Of a stretch of 64,000 nt of DNA, positions 1 through 13,162 are shown piece by piece. The DNA comes from Dipetalonema caudispina (taxonomy: Eukaryota; Nematoda; Chromadorea; Rhabditida; Onchocercidae). The translations under genes were made by a program, and so were the position numbers. The DNA lies in the NCBI GenBank assembly GCA_013365325.1, contig JABVXV010000001.1, positions 1,116,001-1,180,000 of the forward strand, read 5' to 3'. How positions within the stretch are numbered: position 1 is the stretch's first letter; each line of letters starts with the position of its first letter. Under the pieces are notes generated by a model that saw nothing but the letters and a program-made list of their open reading frames with translations, was not told the origin of the DNA and did no database searches.

Positions 1-242
1 ATAAGAGAAATCTTCCTAGAAAGATGGCCTAATTGTTATTCTACTAATAGTAGAATGTCGCTTAGGCTATTGCTGTGCAAAAATCATGAAATATTACTCA
101 GTTTTTTTTAGTGAAAACTCTGCTTCTAAAATAATATTAGCTCTGGAATTGCTCAAGTTTCCGGACAATTTGTTAGGGTTAATTTAGGCAGTCGTATTTT
201 GAAGAACTCTCAACAAAGTGGATGGAGTATGTAATATCGCAG
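1..242 (+). other. Left edge, probable intron or upstream exon of the SMG-5-like gene
   Basis: A possible acceptor at about 138-139 (ATATTAG) precedes a short open stretch ending near a GT at about 177, but none of its three frames joins the phase-0 exon at 243 unambiguously while also looking protein-like. I treat it as unresolved sequence of the same transcription unit. Confidence 0.35.
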
Positions 243-3146
243 TTAGAAACCCGACATGCATTTCATGTTGCTTTGTCGATCAATATTATCATCTTGGCAG
301 CTACAACATTGTTAAAAAAAGGTGATTTTCCTTACTTCTCTTTGAATTCCAGAGATTAGTTAGAACTACCTATTTGGTGCTGATTGTGGTCTTTGCCACA
401 TCAACGGAAGGACTGCTTTAACAGTTTTTTAGTACCGGCGTTCCTCGCAAAATATTCATTTGCAGCTGTAGTACTTTTGATATTTGCATTTGCAAAGTTT
501 TCAAACTGTAATACTTGACTTAATATATTAGCATATTTGGGAGATTAAAATTTAGTGAATTAAGCATAAGACGATCTGATATAAAACACCATAGGATCAG
601 AAGTGGCTATTAAAATTCTTCCGATAAATATATGTCATAGTTAGTTGCAGGGAAAGAAATAGAACTGCAATCTCTAAGCAAATTGTTTTTTCGAATTTCG
701 GAGATTGCGATTCGGAATCTAGAGGAGTGGTGTGTAGCAGAAACTGAAGCAGCTGATTTGCGAAGACGCCGAGCTTCATCTTCCGATGAAAGTGTAGAAG
801 AGATTGAAATAGAGGACAGAAGAGAAAAACACTGCGCGAGATCCTCATCACTGGAAAAAGATGTGGTTTCGGAGGATGATGAAGCAATACTGGAACCGGA
901 GGAATCAAGTCTCAGTAAACGAAATCATGAGACACAACATAGAATCCAAACGCTTCTTGTTGCTTTATTGCATGCAGCAACTTCTTTAGCTCCACATGTG
1001 TATAACGACAGAGTACCATCAGCACTTCACTGTGTAAATTTTAATGAGTATCTGAAGTTTTAACTCCTGAAATTTGTGATAAAGAAGCAGCAATTGTGCA
1101 GCATCAATTGCATTTTATTGGAAGGGGAGTAGCATTAATCGAGAAGACATATTGTTTGTAGGTATTTTAAAGTATCTACGGTATCTGTTTAAATTATTTG
1201 CAAACAATGCCAAATTCATCATGTCTTTAATACTATTAAATCAGTTCTAAAGCTGTGATCGGATTTTTATTGTAAAGGTTAGCTAAGTGCTCTTACATGT
1301 GCATGTCGAACCGAGAAGTAGTGCAAATGTTATTGCATTGTGCTTGTCGGATTGCTACTCTTTTTAGTTTTTTAAACTGTGAGACAATTCATTTATCAAG
1401 ACGCATCATTTGTAGATATTATTTTCAGCAATATGAAGATTTCTGTCAGCAGTTGATCCAGTTTTTGAATCTTCTGGAACTTCATTTGGAGGGCAAATCA
1501 GAGAACTTATGGCAGCTTGGTGGTTTGACTCCATGGCTCTTGCTGCCACGCTTTTTGCAAACTTTCGTTCAGTCTTCGCATACTCCTGTTCAATTCGATG
1601 AATTCTTCTTATATACTCCGAAGAATTCGATGAAGGAAAATAAAATGAAAAATATGGCAAAGCTGTGGCTGGCACATGACACCAAGAAAGTACATAAAAT
1701 TTTTTGATTGTTGAGTTTTTTCAAGACTTTCAGATGCCAAATATAAAACATTGCTTCAGCGATGTTTCCGGGATCCCATATTTTCCACTCGACAGCATCC
1801 TAGTAAACCTTTTTTTGGGCATGTAGCTGAACAAAAAGCTTTGTCTCTTACATTTCTACACAATTTGCAAGCAAACTGCTACATCGCGCTGAAAAGCATT
1901 ACTCATTTCTAACAGTTTGGGCTCTTACTTTTTGTCTCCGTTTTAAAAACAGCACTTTTTGGGAACTATTGGAAATCAAGTTAGATATGCAAATTCTATT
2001 AGGAAATCTTTGAGGTTTTTTTTTTCAGGAACACATACGAACCTCTCTACCATTATATGTTGTTCCACAGGAGGATGTTTTATTGCATCGATTGGAAATC
2101 ATGAGAAAGATCCTAAAGAAAGATAAACTAATAGTCGCTATAGCGGAGGGTACATTTCGAAGTTTGGATATGAAAAAGGATAAGCCAGAAGTGCGAAAAG
2201 CGTTGCGTTGGATCAATGCGCATATATCGAAAGATAATGGCCGTCTACGAATTATACCGAGTTCAACACCGGAAAAATGCGCCGAAAAGTTGTTAGCACA
2301 AGCACCGACCACATCCACCGTATTCGTTACGGTGCTCACATTATTGTCCGTTGAAAATAATTCAGTTATCAAGCGTAAGCACTTTGTTCTTTGCTCATTT
2401 TTTGTCTACCACAGATCTTTTTATATCAGAAAAGCGTTTTTCAGTTCATACATGAAACCAGATAATTGAAAATTAGGTCCCGATGTAATCTCTGTTCTTC
2501 TCCGCCGATGGAACAAAGTCTTATTTTCATAGTTTCCATTTCTCTTCTCGATCCTCATTGATTTTGCTTTCATAAAAATAGCAGTCACCGTGGGAAGGGA
2601 ACTCCTCCCACTAATGTTGAAAATTTTTATCCTCAATTTCTTAAGTACTTGCCACTTGGAAATCTGGTCTTTAGCTAGTGCTTACATCATCGAACAAATC
2701 CTAATTGAATTTATGTGGTCATATGTATGAGCTTTGCCGAATATTCAAAAATGCTGGAGTTGCCGTTAATAATGAGGGATAGAAAGTGAGAGAATTTTGA
2801 AGTGTTCTCTCCAAAAGCAATTATCACTTCAGTCATCTATTTCTTTCCAGCACATGCAATCATTAAGGCAACAGCCTTCTGCATACGTTATCATTCCAAA
2901 TATTCACACCAATTCGTAGTTTTTCGATTTTTTTAAATACATGACATAAAAATACAATGCAGTGCTGCCGTAAAATACATTTTCTTTCTACTCATAAAAG
3001 TTATATGGGATGCATTAAACTTGCAAATAAGGCTGGGAAGATTTTCGTCTATAACTATAACTTTTTTAGCAATAACGGTGGAGAACGTTGAAGATTTTTG
3101 TGCTCGATATGATAAAGCTGAGAAGGATTTCTTGCTATGTCACTGA
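243..3146 (+). CDS. smg-5: SMG-5-like nonsense-mediated mRNA decay factor, C-terminal half (5' end off window)
   Basis: SMG5 recruits phosphatase and decay factors to UPF1 in nonsense-mediated decay. Exons supported by splice sites and phase: 243-321, 651-1033, 1429-1689, 2029-2374, 3070-3146. Exon 243-321 ends in phase 1 and the next supplies the two missing bases. The second exon has an acidic, Ser-rich linker (motif SSSDESVEEIEIED). Exon 1429-1689 ends in a helical stretch (NKMKNMAKLWLAHD) like human SMG5 just before its PIN domain. Exon 2029-2374 is the PIN domain, starting YVVPQEDVLLHRLEIMRKIL; where active PIN nucleases have a catalytic Asp (PDTN in SMG6) this has Gln. The last exon ends ITVENVEDFCARYDKAE, matching the SMG5 C-terminus rather than SMG6. 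The 1034-1428 interval is unresolved: an open frame runs from 1286 into 1429, and another short coding-like frame lies at 1066-1160, so one exon there may be missing. The 5' part lies left of the window. Confidence 0.83.
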
Positions 3147-6100
3147 TACGTATATTGATGAATGGTGGTCGAAGAATAGTTAAGGTGATAATTTGGTTGA
3201 ATCCTTTTTCTTGAAATTTCAACTATCGTTTGTAATTTCCGTTCATAATTCACTATTTTCAAAAAGTTCGAGGGAATAGGTAGAAGGTAGTGTGATTGGG
3301 AACTAAACAGAAAAATGCAGTCGCATGTTGATCTGCAAATTAAGTAGAATGATTTAACCTGGATATCAAGCAGGTTCATGGTTTGTAATGTCGTCCGTGG
3401 TGGTACATCTGTTCCACTAAAGATCGATATTATTATTAGAATCAAGAATGATTATATCATTAGTATTCGGAAAAGCAAATTTTTGAGTGAATCTTAAAAT
3501 TAAGTGTTCAAAGGAATGAGAACAAAAGGTGTGAGATAAGGTGGTATATCGTGGTAGTAGTCAATTTGTGCGTGCCATATTTAGTTTTTTTTTTTTTTTT
3601 TTTTTTTTTTCTGCTTTGCTCTTCCCTCTTTCGGACGGCACTTACGCATAAAGGAAAGAGAGAGAAGAAAAGAGATGGAAGAGAGGTAAGTCTCAATGGG
3701 TTCAAGTACCATGTAATACAACCTTTTTGTTGCTGAACAGCAATGAGCATCAACGGGAGGTGGAGGTTGTGGAGGATGATGAGATGATAGTGGTGGAACA
3801 ATTTTGGGTGTTGAAGGCGATCGATGATGAGGTAGTGCTGTTTGTTGAATGAATGAATGGCTGGGATAAGTCGTCGTTACACTCATCACCGAGCAGTTCG
3901 GTCGTTTTTGCCTATGATCTTTCGGTCCAGATGCAATAAGCCATCAGTTAGCGATGCTTACCGGACATTTCTATTTGTCCCATCATAAGAATCTTACTGC
4001 TGCTCCTGTTAATCATGAATGATGTTTAGGAAAAGGAAGGAGTGAACAGGTGAATAAGAGAGTGTGAAGTCTTGGAACAGTATTTGAAGTGAAGAAGAAA
4101 GAAGGCAGTGGAAAAGGAGAAGAGAAAGTTGTAAAGAAGCATGGTAATGTCTCGTTATGCTTGTTAAAAGTGTTTATTTGTAAGGGGAATCAAGGGAGAT
4201 GGGGCGCGGATATTTGGTTTCATTAAAGAGAGGGAAGGGGGGAGTTGGAGTAAGAGTAGTAGTAATAGTGGGTTAACGCGTCCAGATTCGTTGATGTGTG
4301 CAAATCCATTCATCATCATCATCAATGAGACAGAAGGGGTCGCTCTCCCTCTGTCCCCGCCATTCCTATTCCCTCTTCCCTTTACTCTATCTCTTCATCC
4401 TTTCTCAATCCCGAAGTGTTATTGTTAGGAATAATGGTGACATTAAGGATGGATATCTGTTTAGAAGTAGCAGCAATAACTGTGTAAGCAATGCATACGC
4501 TGCTCAGATAACGATTCAATCCCTATCACTTCAAATAAGTTTATTTGCCGGTGAGAGAGGGTGTGGTAGAGGGATGGCAATGTGAGTGGCTTTTCGAGCT
4601 TTTTTTCCATGTCGCTTTCTTCATTTACTTGTCTCATTCTCAGCGGCCACTCCTCCACTTAGTTTGTCTATTATAATTTATTCATATTCCTCAAGCACTT
4701 TTCCGCACCAATCATTCATTCAATTGGAATTTGTTCATTATAAGTAAGGACATGTCATCCTCATCCATTCTTACAATTTCTATATCGGGTAAAACATTCC
4801 ACTGCAGGTGCAAGAGCACTGTAGTGAATTGATTACATCTGCTGTGTGCAATTATCTTGCTATTACCCGTTACTTCTGTTCATCACTGTAAATCCGTCCG
4901 AGGAATTCTGCCAGCAACTAATTAAACTACTGTCAATTATTTTCCATAATGGATTCGGTAAATTCTTTTCAGCAAATCTTTTACCTATCCTTTTTCTAAT
5001 TGTTTGTAATCCTGGGGTTCCAGAATTTTCATTTTCATCAGATTTGTCCTTTTCATCTTTTTGATTGTGATGGAAGTTGTAACAGGCAGATTTGTTGGTT
5101 TTCAGAATGTATTTAATAACTCTGTTATTACGTAGCATTGCTTATAATATCTTTGTCTACGATCGCAGTTGAACGACATTTAGTATTTGTTTGCATCCTT
5201 TACGAGGGAGTAAGTTTAAGATGCAAAAAGCTTGAAAAGAATGGCTATTTGAGAGCACATGTATATAGCTGGTTGTTCCTTTCCTTCATTGAAATTCAAT
5301 TCCCTAATCGGCTCCTTCCTTCTTCCCGTCTGTCTTTCTTTACACATCTGCACCATCGAGAGTAGAGTCCTATTGCAAGACCCATTTATACACTCATCTA
5401 TTTGAATGGATAGCTTATTGAAGTACTACGGGTAGGGTGAGAAGAGAAAGGATTATCGTTGGAAAGAGGAGGAGCGGATGAGTAACAATTTATCATATGT
5501 GCACAAGGGTATAAGCGTATTTCATCGATGTGTATCAGTGCATTACAACCAATTTAGTCATTGTCTATCACATTATTTACTTGTTTATGTAATTGCCTCT
5601 TCCTCACACATCACATCTTTCATTTAATTTATATCCGCCCAGTCGTACATATCCATCATTAACCTACAGTTCTCGAGCGGACCTTCCTCATACCTCATTA
5701 ACTTTATCATTTTTCCGTTACTACATAAAATATCATTTGTCCCTGTCTTTTGTTGTATCTTATGGTATCGGGAAATACATTTCTGCAGTAATTGAAAGTT
5801 TCATTTTCTCATCCTGTTTTATTGCCCTTGGTAATTTTTAGCCGATGTTTTGCATTTATAAATGAAATTCTAACTGCTCATCTATCTACTTTTTCCATTT
5901 GAATTGCAATAAGTATTGTTTCAACAATGCTTTGGTTTATGGAGGTGTGAATTACGTTAACGTTTAATACTTTGAAGTATTTGAAACGATTTTCGGCGGG
6001 AAAGAAACCAGTTTTATATGGAAACAAACATCAGCTGCCTGTCCCTCATTAAATATTTGTACGAAATTGATCGTGTCGCTCAACCTTCCCTCAAAATTTA

Positions 6101-9100
6101 ATATAACCAGTCGAATATTCGGGAAGTTTTTAGTCCTCAAAAAAATTTTCAGAGTTAGAAATTTGCTTTCTTCCCATTTTTATCACTGTATGGCTTCCTG
6201 GAGGTTTTCCTTTAACACATCCTTTGAACTTGTATTTTGATAGATGATTTCATCAATTGGATTAAGTGTTTCTGCGTCACTCGTTGTGTATGACATGTTG
6301 TTCTTACGGGTCTCAAACCGATTATTGTCTTATTCACGCTCACCAATGTGTTTTATATTGATAGTGGGGATACTTATTGCTGTAGTCCACAGGAGATAGA
6401 GAGAGGAAAATAAAATTTGTAGGTTGGTTATATTTGTTCAAATAATTAAGTGAAGAACGAACTTAATCGAGACTTCTTGAAATACTTTTCATTTATTGGG
6501 GATATGTTTGCTTTAATGATCGGACAAGGGTGAATGTGATTCTTGGGATGATGTTGACACCTGCAAATGTGAGTGAAGTGACGAATAGAAGTGTGACTGA
6601 CATTCAGAAGCTTTATTATATACCATCCAGTGGCTTAAGCATACCCTTGTAATATTCGACTGTTGCCGAATATAAGTTTAGATTTAGATTCTGTTTAATC
6701 TGTAGTATGTACTGTAAACTGTATTCCGCATAAGTCGCAATACCGTGCCTTCAGAATTGGTTAGTACTAATGATTACTGAATTCAAACATAAAGATAGAA
6801 AACTGGTATATTTTTGTGAACTCTGAGACAATGTAACAAAAGGTCTTTGTACAGGGACACTACCAAAATTTCTTCCTTCTACCTTGGGTGAATGATTCAT
6901 TAATCTATTGAAATGATACCTGAAGTGGTTAATGAAATACAACTTTAGGTTTACAGAAAAAGAAATTTTGGTAAATGATTATTACTAATTCAATGAAATG
7001 AACTTGATGATTGTTGTTATATGCGGTTGAACGACACTTTTTGAAAGTTACAAAGGGTAGGTTCTTCAAGAGTTCTGTGGGTGCTGAATGTGAGCTTGGA
7101 AGTTAGAAATAGACAGATCGAATTGGAAATTTGAGTTGTAGGATTTTGTAAGTATAAGCCATGCATTTTTGTTGAATCATTTGCAGAATAAATGGTTGTG
7201 CCAATAAAGAGGTAGACAGCCTGAAATATTTTCGGATTTCATAGCTCCTTACAAAGGAAATAAATTCCAGCAAATTTTTGATTCCAAGTTTCGATACATC
7301 GGTAATCAATTTCAGGGCGAAAAAGAGCTGTGCTGCTGTAAGTTATATTGAAAGCACAAATTTCCGCTGATCGGGAACTGACTGTTGTGGTACGATGTCT
7401 AGGTACAAAATGCTACTGGTGGTTGATGGTTAAGTTCACGTCGGAAATCCTTGTCCACGCAAAATGTTAAGCTCAAGTAAAATTTAAGCGAGGAAAACAG
7501 TGTGTTGCTGCTATTATTGCTGAATTTACAGATAGCAGGACTAACCATTGCCACGGTCTGATGTATGTTAAAGTTTAAAGAGCGATTCAAATTGCTTCGT
7601 GTGTTGGCGCATGTGATCCTAGCCAAATGACACCCTTTGACATGTAATAGAGCTGTCCAGATCCAAATTACCAAAGTGTGGACATTGTAAAATTGTCTTG
7701 TCCTTTTCAACTATTCCTGATGGAAATTAATGTTATTTTCAGCAACTTGTGCTCTTTTTTTTCATGTGGGAAGTTTAATAAAGTTCAAATAATTGTATCT
7801 GAATTGCAGTTTTCATGCGGCAGTGATTCCACTGTTCAATGATACTTTATATTTTGATGATTTGCTGTAAATTTTGTTCGGGGAGTTGGTGGTTTGTTAA
7901 TATATCAATTAGTTTGTTAAGGGTACAGCCATTACTTTGTTGTTTTCTTATTAGTGATTTTTTTTTTTGCATAAATGGTGAATTTCACATGAAACAGAAA
8001 GTTATTGTATGGGTTTTCAGCTGTTCGTCGATGCCGTACCACATTTTCTAAGGTTGAAGTTCACCAAACATTTGTATTATTCATGAACCTTGGTTCACTT
8101 TTATATTCCAATTAACTTGTAATACCGTGTGACCCGACTCTTTTGGAGAATGTTATTTGTCGGTTTGCTTTAAGAAAAGTTAAGCAATGAAGTTGTTGGT
8201 AATTTCTTCAGTGATATTAAATTGATATCGATCGAAAATTTGAACAATATTTTTGGGCGAAGGCTCTTTTGTAAAATAATTGCTCTACTGTTATTAATGT
8301 GGTGTAGTATATTTCATGATGTGTACAAGAAGTTTTCTCAGTCTGGTAGGACATGCCTTCATTCTCCAGTATACTGAATATAGATTGTATCTACTATCAA
8401 TGGCCAATGGTCAGTGTCATTGGGACATGTCATGGTGTTACATCCGCGTGCGGTGATGGCTTGCATTGGGGTGACAATAACTGTAAGTAATAGTTAGGGA
8501 CACTTTGTTATTGTCATCTTTGTTAGATTTTGGCAAAAATTTTTGAGGTGAAAAGGAATTTACTTCATCTTTCAGTGCATTGTTCTGCTTTTATTTTTCA
8601 TAGTTAAATATTACACTAAAATTTTAGTTTTATAGGTGAATAAGAGGAGTTCGTGAGGTCTTGTCTTATAATTAGTATCTATTAGTGAAAGTGTTAAGCT
8701 TTCAGTTCATGTTTTTACTTACCCTCAGACTCAGTACGATGTACGATTAGAAAAGAATATTTTTTGGACTTGTCTGAAGCTGCGGCGGCCTGTCAGACAG
8801 CACAGTATTAGTGGCAATAAAATGTAATTGTTTTGCATTTACTTTACAGAATGTTTATGATCATCCTTGAAAGGATTCATAGTTCGTCGTTTTGAGTGTA
8901 TTTCTTTTTCCATTTGTTTCCTTCGCGCCTTCTCCCGTTCATCGACACATCCACTTCCCCTTGACATTCCCATTCCCGAATATTTCTATCCTTTCCCTCC
9001 GCTTATTTTGTTCACCATTGATAATAATTTCATGACACAGATTGGTAATCATTTTCAAACTGAACTTATTGCCATCCGTTTTGAATTTCTTTTTTTTTTT

Positions 9101-10742
9101 TTGGTTTTTCAAATTATCTATGAATTATTTCTCCTGTTTTTTGGAAACATTACTGTTGATGGAAAGAGAGGAAAGAATTGTCTGCTCTGGTTCTTTTTCG
9201 ATTTGTCGAAATGGCTTTATAACTTTTTTTATCTTGTGATAACCATCTTTTGATGACTAAAAGAGCAAGGAAAGGTAAACATTTTGTTACTATATAGGCT
9301 TTTCAGTTCCTGGTCCAGGTTATTATAGTAATAAGGGAGGAAGGAAAGGACTTTAGAAGTATTTAAACAGTCTATTCTCATTCTTGCATCAAATCATTGA
9401 TTGTTTTCTTTCTCTTCAGTTTTATTGGTCCGGCAAAATATAATTTAAGGGCTATTGGACGGGGAAAGAAGAAAGTCATCTAAGCATGAATACTTATAAT
9501 TTCTCTGTTGGATTTATCTTCTGAACGTCCATGTTTGAATGAATATTGTCAAAATGATTAACGCATTTTTGTCATGTTTTTTTGTTTTCAGGAAGAGGAC
9601 ATGATAGTGGTACTCCCTTAGTTTAGTTTTTCTACTTTCAACGGAGTTTTGCGTAAAGGCACTTGCTATGGGCTGTTTTAGATTCCTACCCAATCAACAT
9701 TCCCTTCATTTTAAGTATTGGGCTATCGAAATTTTTTCTGCGAATGTTCATTTCCTGCATTGTTGAGTTCCACAAGCATTCGTGTGTGTTTCAAGATATT
9801 TGTGCGTCTGAAAATTTCCCTATTTCTCGTTTTTGGATTTTAGACTTTGCAACTCTGCTGCAGTTGAGTTGAAAATACTCTTGATCGAATTACTTGCAAA
9901 ATCTAACCAGGGCGAAATCGCAGTCAAGCGTGTGTAACTTACATTGTTTTTGATCCCGATTGCGGGTTGTCTGTCATTTTGCTCATCGTTAGGGATCAAT
10001 GTTATATGATGGACTTCAACGGATCAAAGTTGATAGGAATGTCAAGTAATGATGATAGCATCGATGAGTGCTAAATGAACTCAAAAGTGGTATTAATAAA
10101 ATCGGGATTTCTTCTGATGATAGAAGTGGGATAACAAAGAAACTGATTTGATTATCTTTCTGGTATAAGTAATGTAGATGAACGGTGAATTAGGACCTGA
10201 TATTGAGCTCTAGTGGAGGCTAGCAAGATGGATGATCTTTACTGAACTTCGGATTCGGATCATCCTTACGATGAAGATGTTACCAAAAGTACACCAACCT
10301 CTCAAAGGAGACTTCTAGTGATTTCGTATTACATTAATCAGTAACTGTATTTTATTGTAATTTCAGCCTTCTTGCAAGTTTTGGAATTTACCAATGTAAA
10401 GCATTCCCAGCTTATTCACTAACTGCAAAAATAAGATTGTATTATTAGAGATTTATGCCGTGTTTAATTAAAATATATCCTTGTTGAAATATGTTCGGCG
10501 TGCAATTAACAACGACCGCATTCATTCATCGTTCTCATTTCTTTGTACCGTTTTGTGAATCCATCGAAATGCATTTTAATATTGGAATGTTTCGTTAGAT
10601 GAGTTACACATAGATATTGTTTTAAGGAGCCATCTTTTGCTGAGTTGCAAATCTATTCCATTAGATTAGCAATGTTAATGGGCTTGCTGTTTTCTAACCG
10701 TTTCAACCTTATATTTCCGCTTTGTCGTTGTAGGTTCTTTAG
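3147..10742. other. Gene-poor intergenic stretch downstream of smg-5
   Basis: I find no exon chain with compatible phases and no recognisable domain on either strand over about 7.6 kb. Open frames here are short and low-complexity (Phe/Leu/Ser-rich from T-rich DNA, or Lys/Glu-rich from purine runs). Contents I can name: a T26 run at 3585-3610; a strand-asymmetric purine- or pyrimidine-rich zone at about 3640-4700 with short ATC repeats near 4310-4324; otherwise AT-rich unique sequence. It may hold distal regulatory DNA or large 5' introns of the Groucho gene. Confidence 0.6.
3585..3610. repeat. Poly(T) tract, 26 bases
   Basis: Uninterrupted run of 26 T. Long homopolymers like this are common polymerase-slippage sites, so the exact length is uncertain. 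No target-site duplication or retroelement body is visible beside it. Confidence 0.9.
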
Positions 10743-11160
10743 TTGTCACTTCTTCATTTCCATTATTCTTTTGTTTCACAGTGTGCAGTAAGTTTCAGTT
10801 GGGTTTTTATGTCGTATTTTCGCCACTTCTCGCGGGAACTTCTTGTTTGTCAGCTTTTCTCAGAGGAAATATTTACACGAAAGATTATAAGAGTTATAGT
10901 TTTCAACTTAGTGCACACTGGCGCGCGAAACGTCTGCCATTTACATTAAATTTTTGGTTGATATTCCGATTCTTACATTGTGTTTTTGCAGTTCATTCTT
11001 TGGGATGTTCATCTAACTGCTGGACATTGCTACGTCGACCAATGGAAATTGGTGTTTGTTGGTTAAAAAGGGAAACAAATCCGGATGGCTGCATCAAGCT
11101 GGATTGCTAAGGTTCGTAAACGAAACGATGTGCGCAAGGAAACTTTGAAGGTTACTAATG
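10743..11160 (+). promoter_or_regulatory. GC-richer patch, candidate promoter or non-canonical first exon
   Basis: Within AT-rich DNA this patch has several CpG-containing motifs: TTCTCGCGGGAAC (about 10832-10844) and GGCGCGCGAAACG (about 10920-10932), both resembling E2F-type sites, plus a CCAAT motif at about 11039 followed by an ATTGG at about 11046. Just downstream an ATG at 11084 opens a 26-codon frame, MAASSWIAKVRKRNDVRKET and six more codons, with possible GT donors after AAG at about 11111 and 11150. It could be the promoter and 5' exon of a distal groucho transcript, whose next acceptor at 16477 is phase compatible, or an unrelated short transcript. No homology supports translation. 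Confidence 0.3.
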
Positions 11161-12419
11161 AATGAATTTTCTTTTCTATTATATTATAAATAAAGGCATT
11201 CATTTTCTTCACGCATGTTCTAATCTAAAGGCTTTCTTTGGGTTTTTTTTGAGTTGCACCAACTTAATTAATATTGTTCCTCTAAGAGCGTGTGATTTTA
11301 ATGATTGCAGTTAATTGGTTCAAAATCCTTTGAATTACTACTTGATTACTTAACTATCTATATTACACTACATTTTTTTTTCTTTGGATTTTCTGCTTCC
11401 ATTTTAGTTTTTTGCCTAAATTTAGTTTGTTTAGCTTCAACATAGTGACTTAGTTTCTATTCTGGAATTTTAATACAAGTATTGTTGAGTTTTTAGAACC
11501 TTTAGTTATTACGAAACACGGTTTTTGCGTAGTGCAATTTTTCTGGTTGTGATGAAAAGTAATTTATCCAAAGATCGCTGAACTTTATTATTTCAAACTG
11601 TGGTTACTGGGAAGTGCTTCCATCCCATCGGTAATTATAAGGTGTTTTAGTGAAGGAATATGACTTAAACAACAAATTCATACCTTAGTATTTTAATTGC
11701 TGAGTCACTCAGTGTTTTTGACTGATAAGTTTATATAACATCAGTTATTCCGAGCAAGCAAGGATTTTACATTGCGAAGGATTCTTTTTTCTTTTTATAA
11801 ATGTTTCTCATAAAAAAGAACTCATGTAATTTGCATTTGCTGAAAGTTCTACTTCCATATTTCATTTTGATTCATATCATCTACCTCCCAGCCGTTGTAT
11901 TACACTTCTTTCGATTTTTATACTTCCAATATATTTGGTACTTAGTGACATCGTCTGCATTTACCTTAAATTATGCTAACAAATTCCGTTTATAGCTCAC
12001 TTCTTCGAAGAGGAAAAATAAAGTGTTTGAGGCTATCCGTTGCAGCTGTGGAATTTCTGCAGTAAAATGTAATTTTCAGTTCAGTTTAATATATAGATGC
12101 CCATACGAGATGTAGTTCGGGATAGATATTGATTCTGAGTGTGGGAAACGGATTCGAATGGTATCTAGTTAGATAGTAAGAATTGGAGGAATATTTCCTC
12201 CTCTATCCTCTCGCGGAGCACATTGACCTGAAGAAAGTAGTACCCAGTGTGTCGTTGAGAGCAATTAAATGGTTTGTTTCACTGATCGCTTAATTGGTTA
12301 TTGCTGGGTGTCGTGCTAGATTAATAGAGGTCAGGGAAGATTACTTGATGACTTATTTTGGAAAGGGAAGTGTGACCACAGAAAATTATACAGATTTACG
12401 ATCAAATGACTAGAAGTGT
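11161..12419. other. Intergenic stretch, no feature seen
   Basis: AT-rich unique sequence with only short unsupported open frames. I see no RNA gene, repeat family or exon chain. Confidence 0.5.
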
Positions 12420-12763
12420 CAGGTGGGTGGTGAGAAGCATACGACTAGTGAAATATTATGACTGCGGCAGAAGTTGAATATTGGTTGGCGGCAAGTGAGA
12501 TAGAAATTGCGATGATAGAATGCCATAGGAGTCACCCAGGGTTTACCGCAGGTGTTGAAGGGAGGAGGGGCAAAGGGTGGAGGTTTGAAAGGGAATCTGC
12601 CAGCCGTTTCGTGAAGGGTGGGAGGACTACAACATTCATCTCTCATCTCTTCCATCGATATGTTCATCCATTCCTGTTCATCGATTCCTGGAAATTCATA
12701 CTTGTTAGAAAGGATGCTACTGCAGCTCGAGGATTAGGGGTACATGTGCATGTCCATGTGCAT

Positions 12764-12779
12764 ATGCATGCGCATGCAT
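12764..12779. repeat. 16-bp perfect palindrome in an alternating purine-pyrimidine tract
   Basis: ATGCATGCGCATGCAT equals its own reverse complement. The surrounding 12741-12779 alternates purine and pyrimidine with one interruption, a pattern able to adopt Z-DNA or cruciform structure under supercoiling. Confidence 0.85.
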
Positions 12780-13078
12780 CTCTCCGAAGAAGTTAGCCAA
12801 TCAGCGTGGACACAGTAAAAGATATGGGTATGTGAGTGTCGGACAATTTACATCCAAACAACTCGCAAATTTCATATTGATTCGATGTGCGGGGGTCTAT
12901 GTGAGCAAGTCCCCACCCGTCCGCAGTGGGCGGAGAGAGAGGTGGTAGTCGATTCGACCGGCACGCCGCAGAGCACGCTCATACCATCCGCCGATCCGTT
13001 CATCCTTCCATCTACTCCTCCCTTCCTCTCTCTCTACCATCCCTTCACTTTTTTATGCTTTTATGTCCTCGTGCAATC

Positions 13079-13162
13079 ACACATACACACACACACACAC
13101 ACACGTACATACTGATACGCACGCACACACATACACACACACACATACATACATACACACAC
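13079..13162. repeat. Interrupted (CA)n microsatellite
   Basis: A long CA dinucleotide tract interrupted by CATA and CGTA units. Six-frame translations of it give Thr-His or Cys-Val repeats, which explains several artefactual open frames here. Confidence 0.95.

Noticed and set aside
1734..1925. An additional SMG-5 exon after the acceptor at 1732-1733 (frame AKYKTLLQRCFRDPIF)
   Set aside because: The frame looks protein-like but needs a phase-1 upstream donor, and the preceding exon ends in phase 0; direct splicing 1689 to 2029 matches the human SMG5 order.
683..3146. SMG6 as the identity of the left-edge PIN-domain gene
   Set aside because: The C-terminal ITVENVEDFCARYDKAE and the region before the PIN domain resemble SMG5, and the catalytic PDTN motif of SMG6 is absent.
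12458..12796. 112-codon + strand open frame
   Set aside because: Its second half is translation of the alternating tract (His-Val repeats); no domain and no phase-compatible partner exon.
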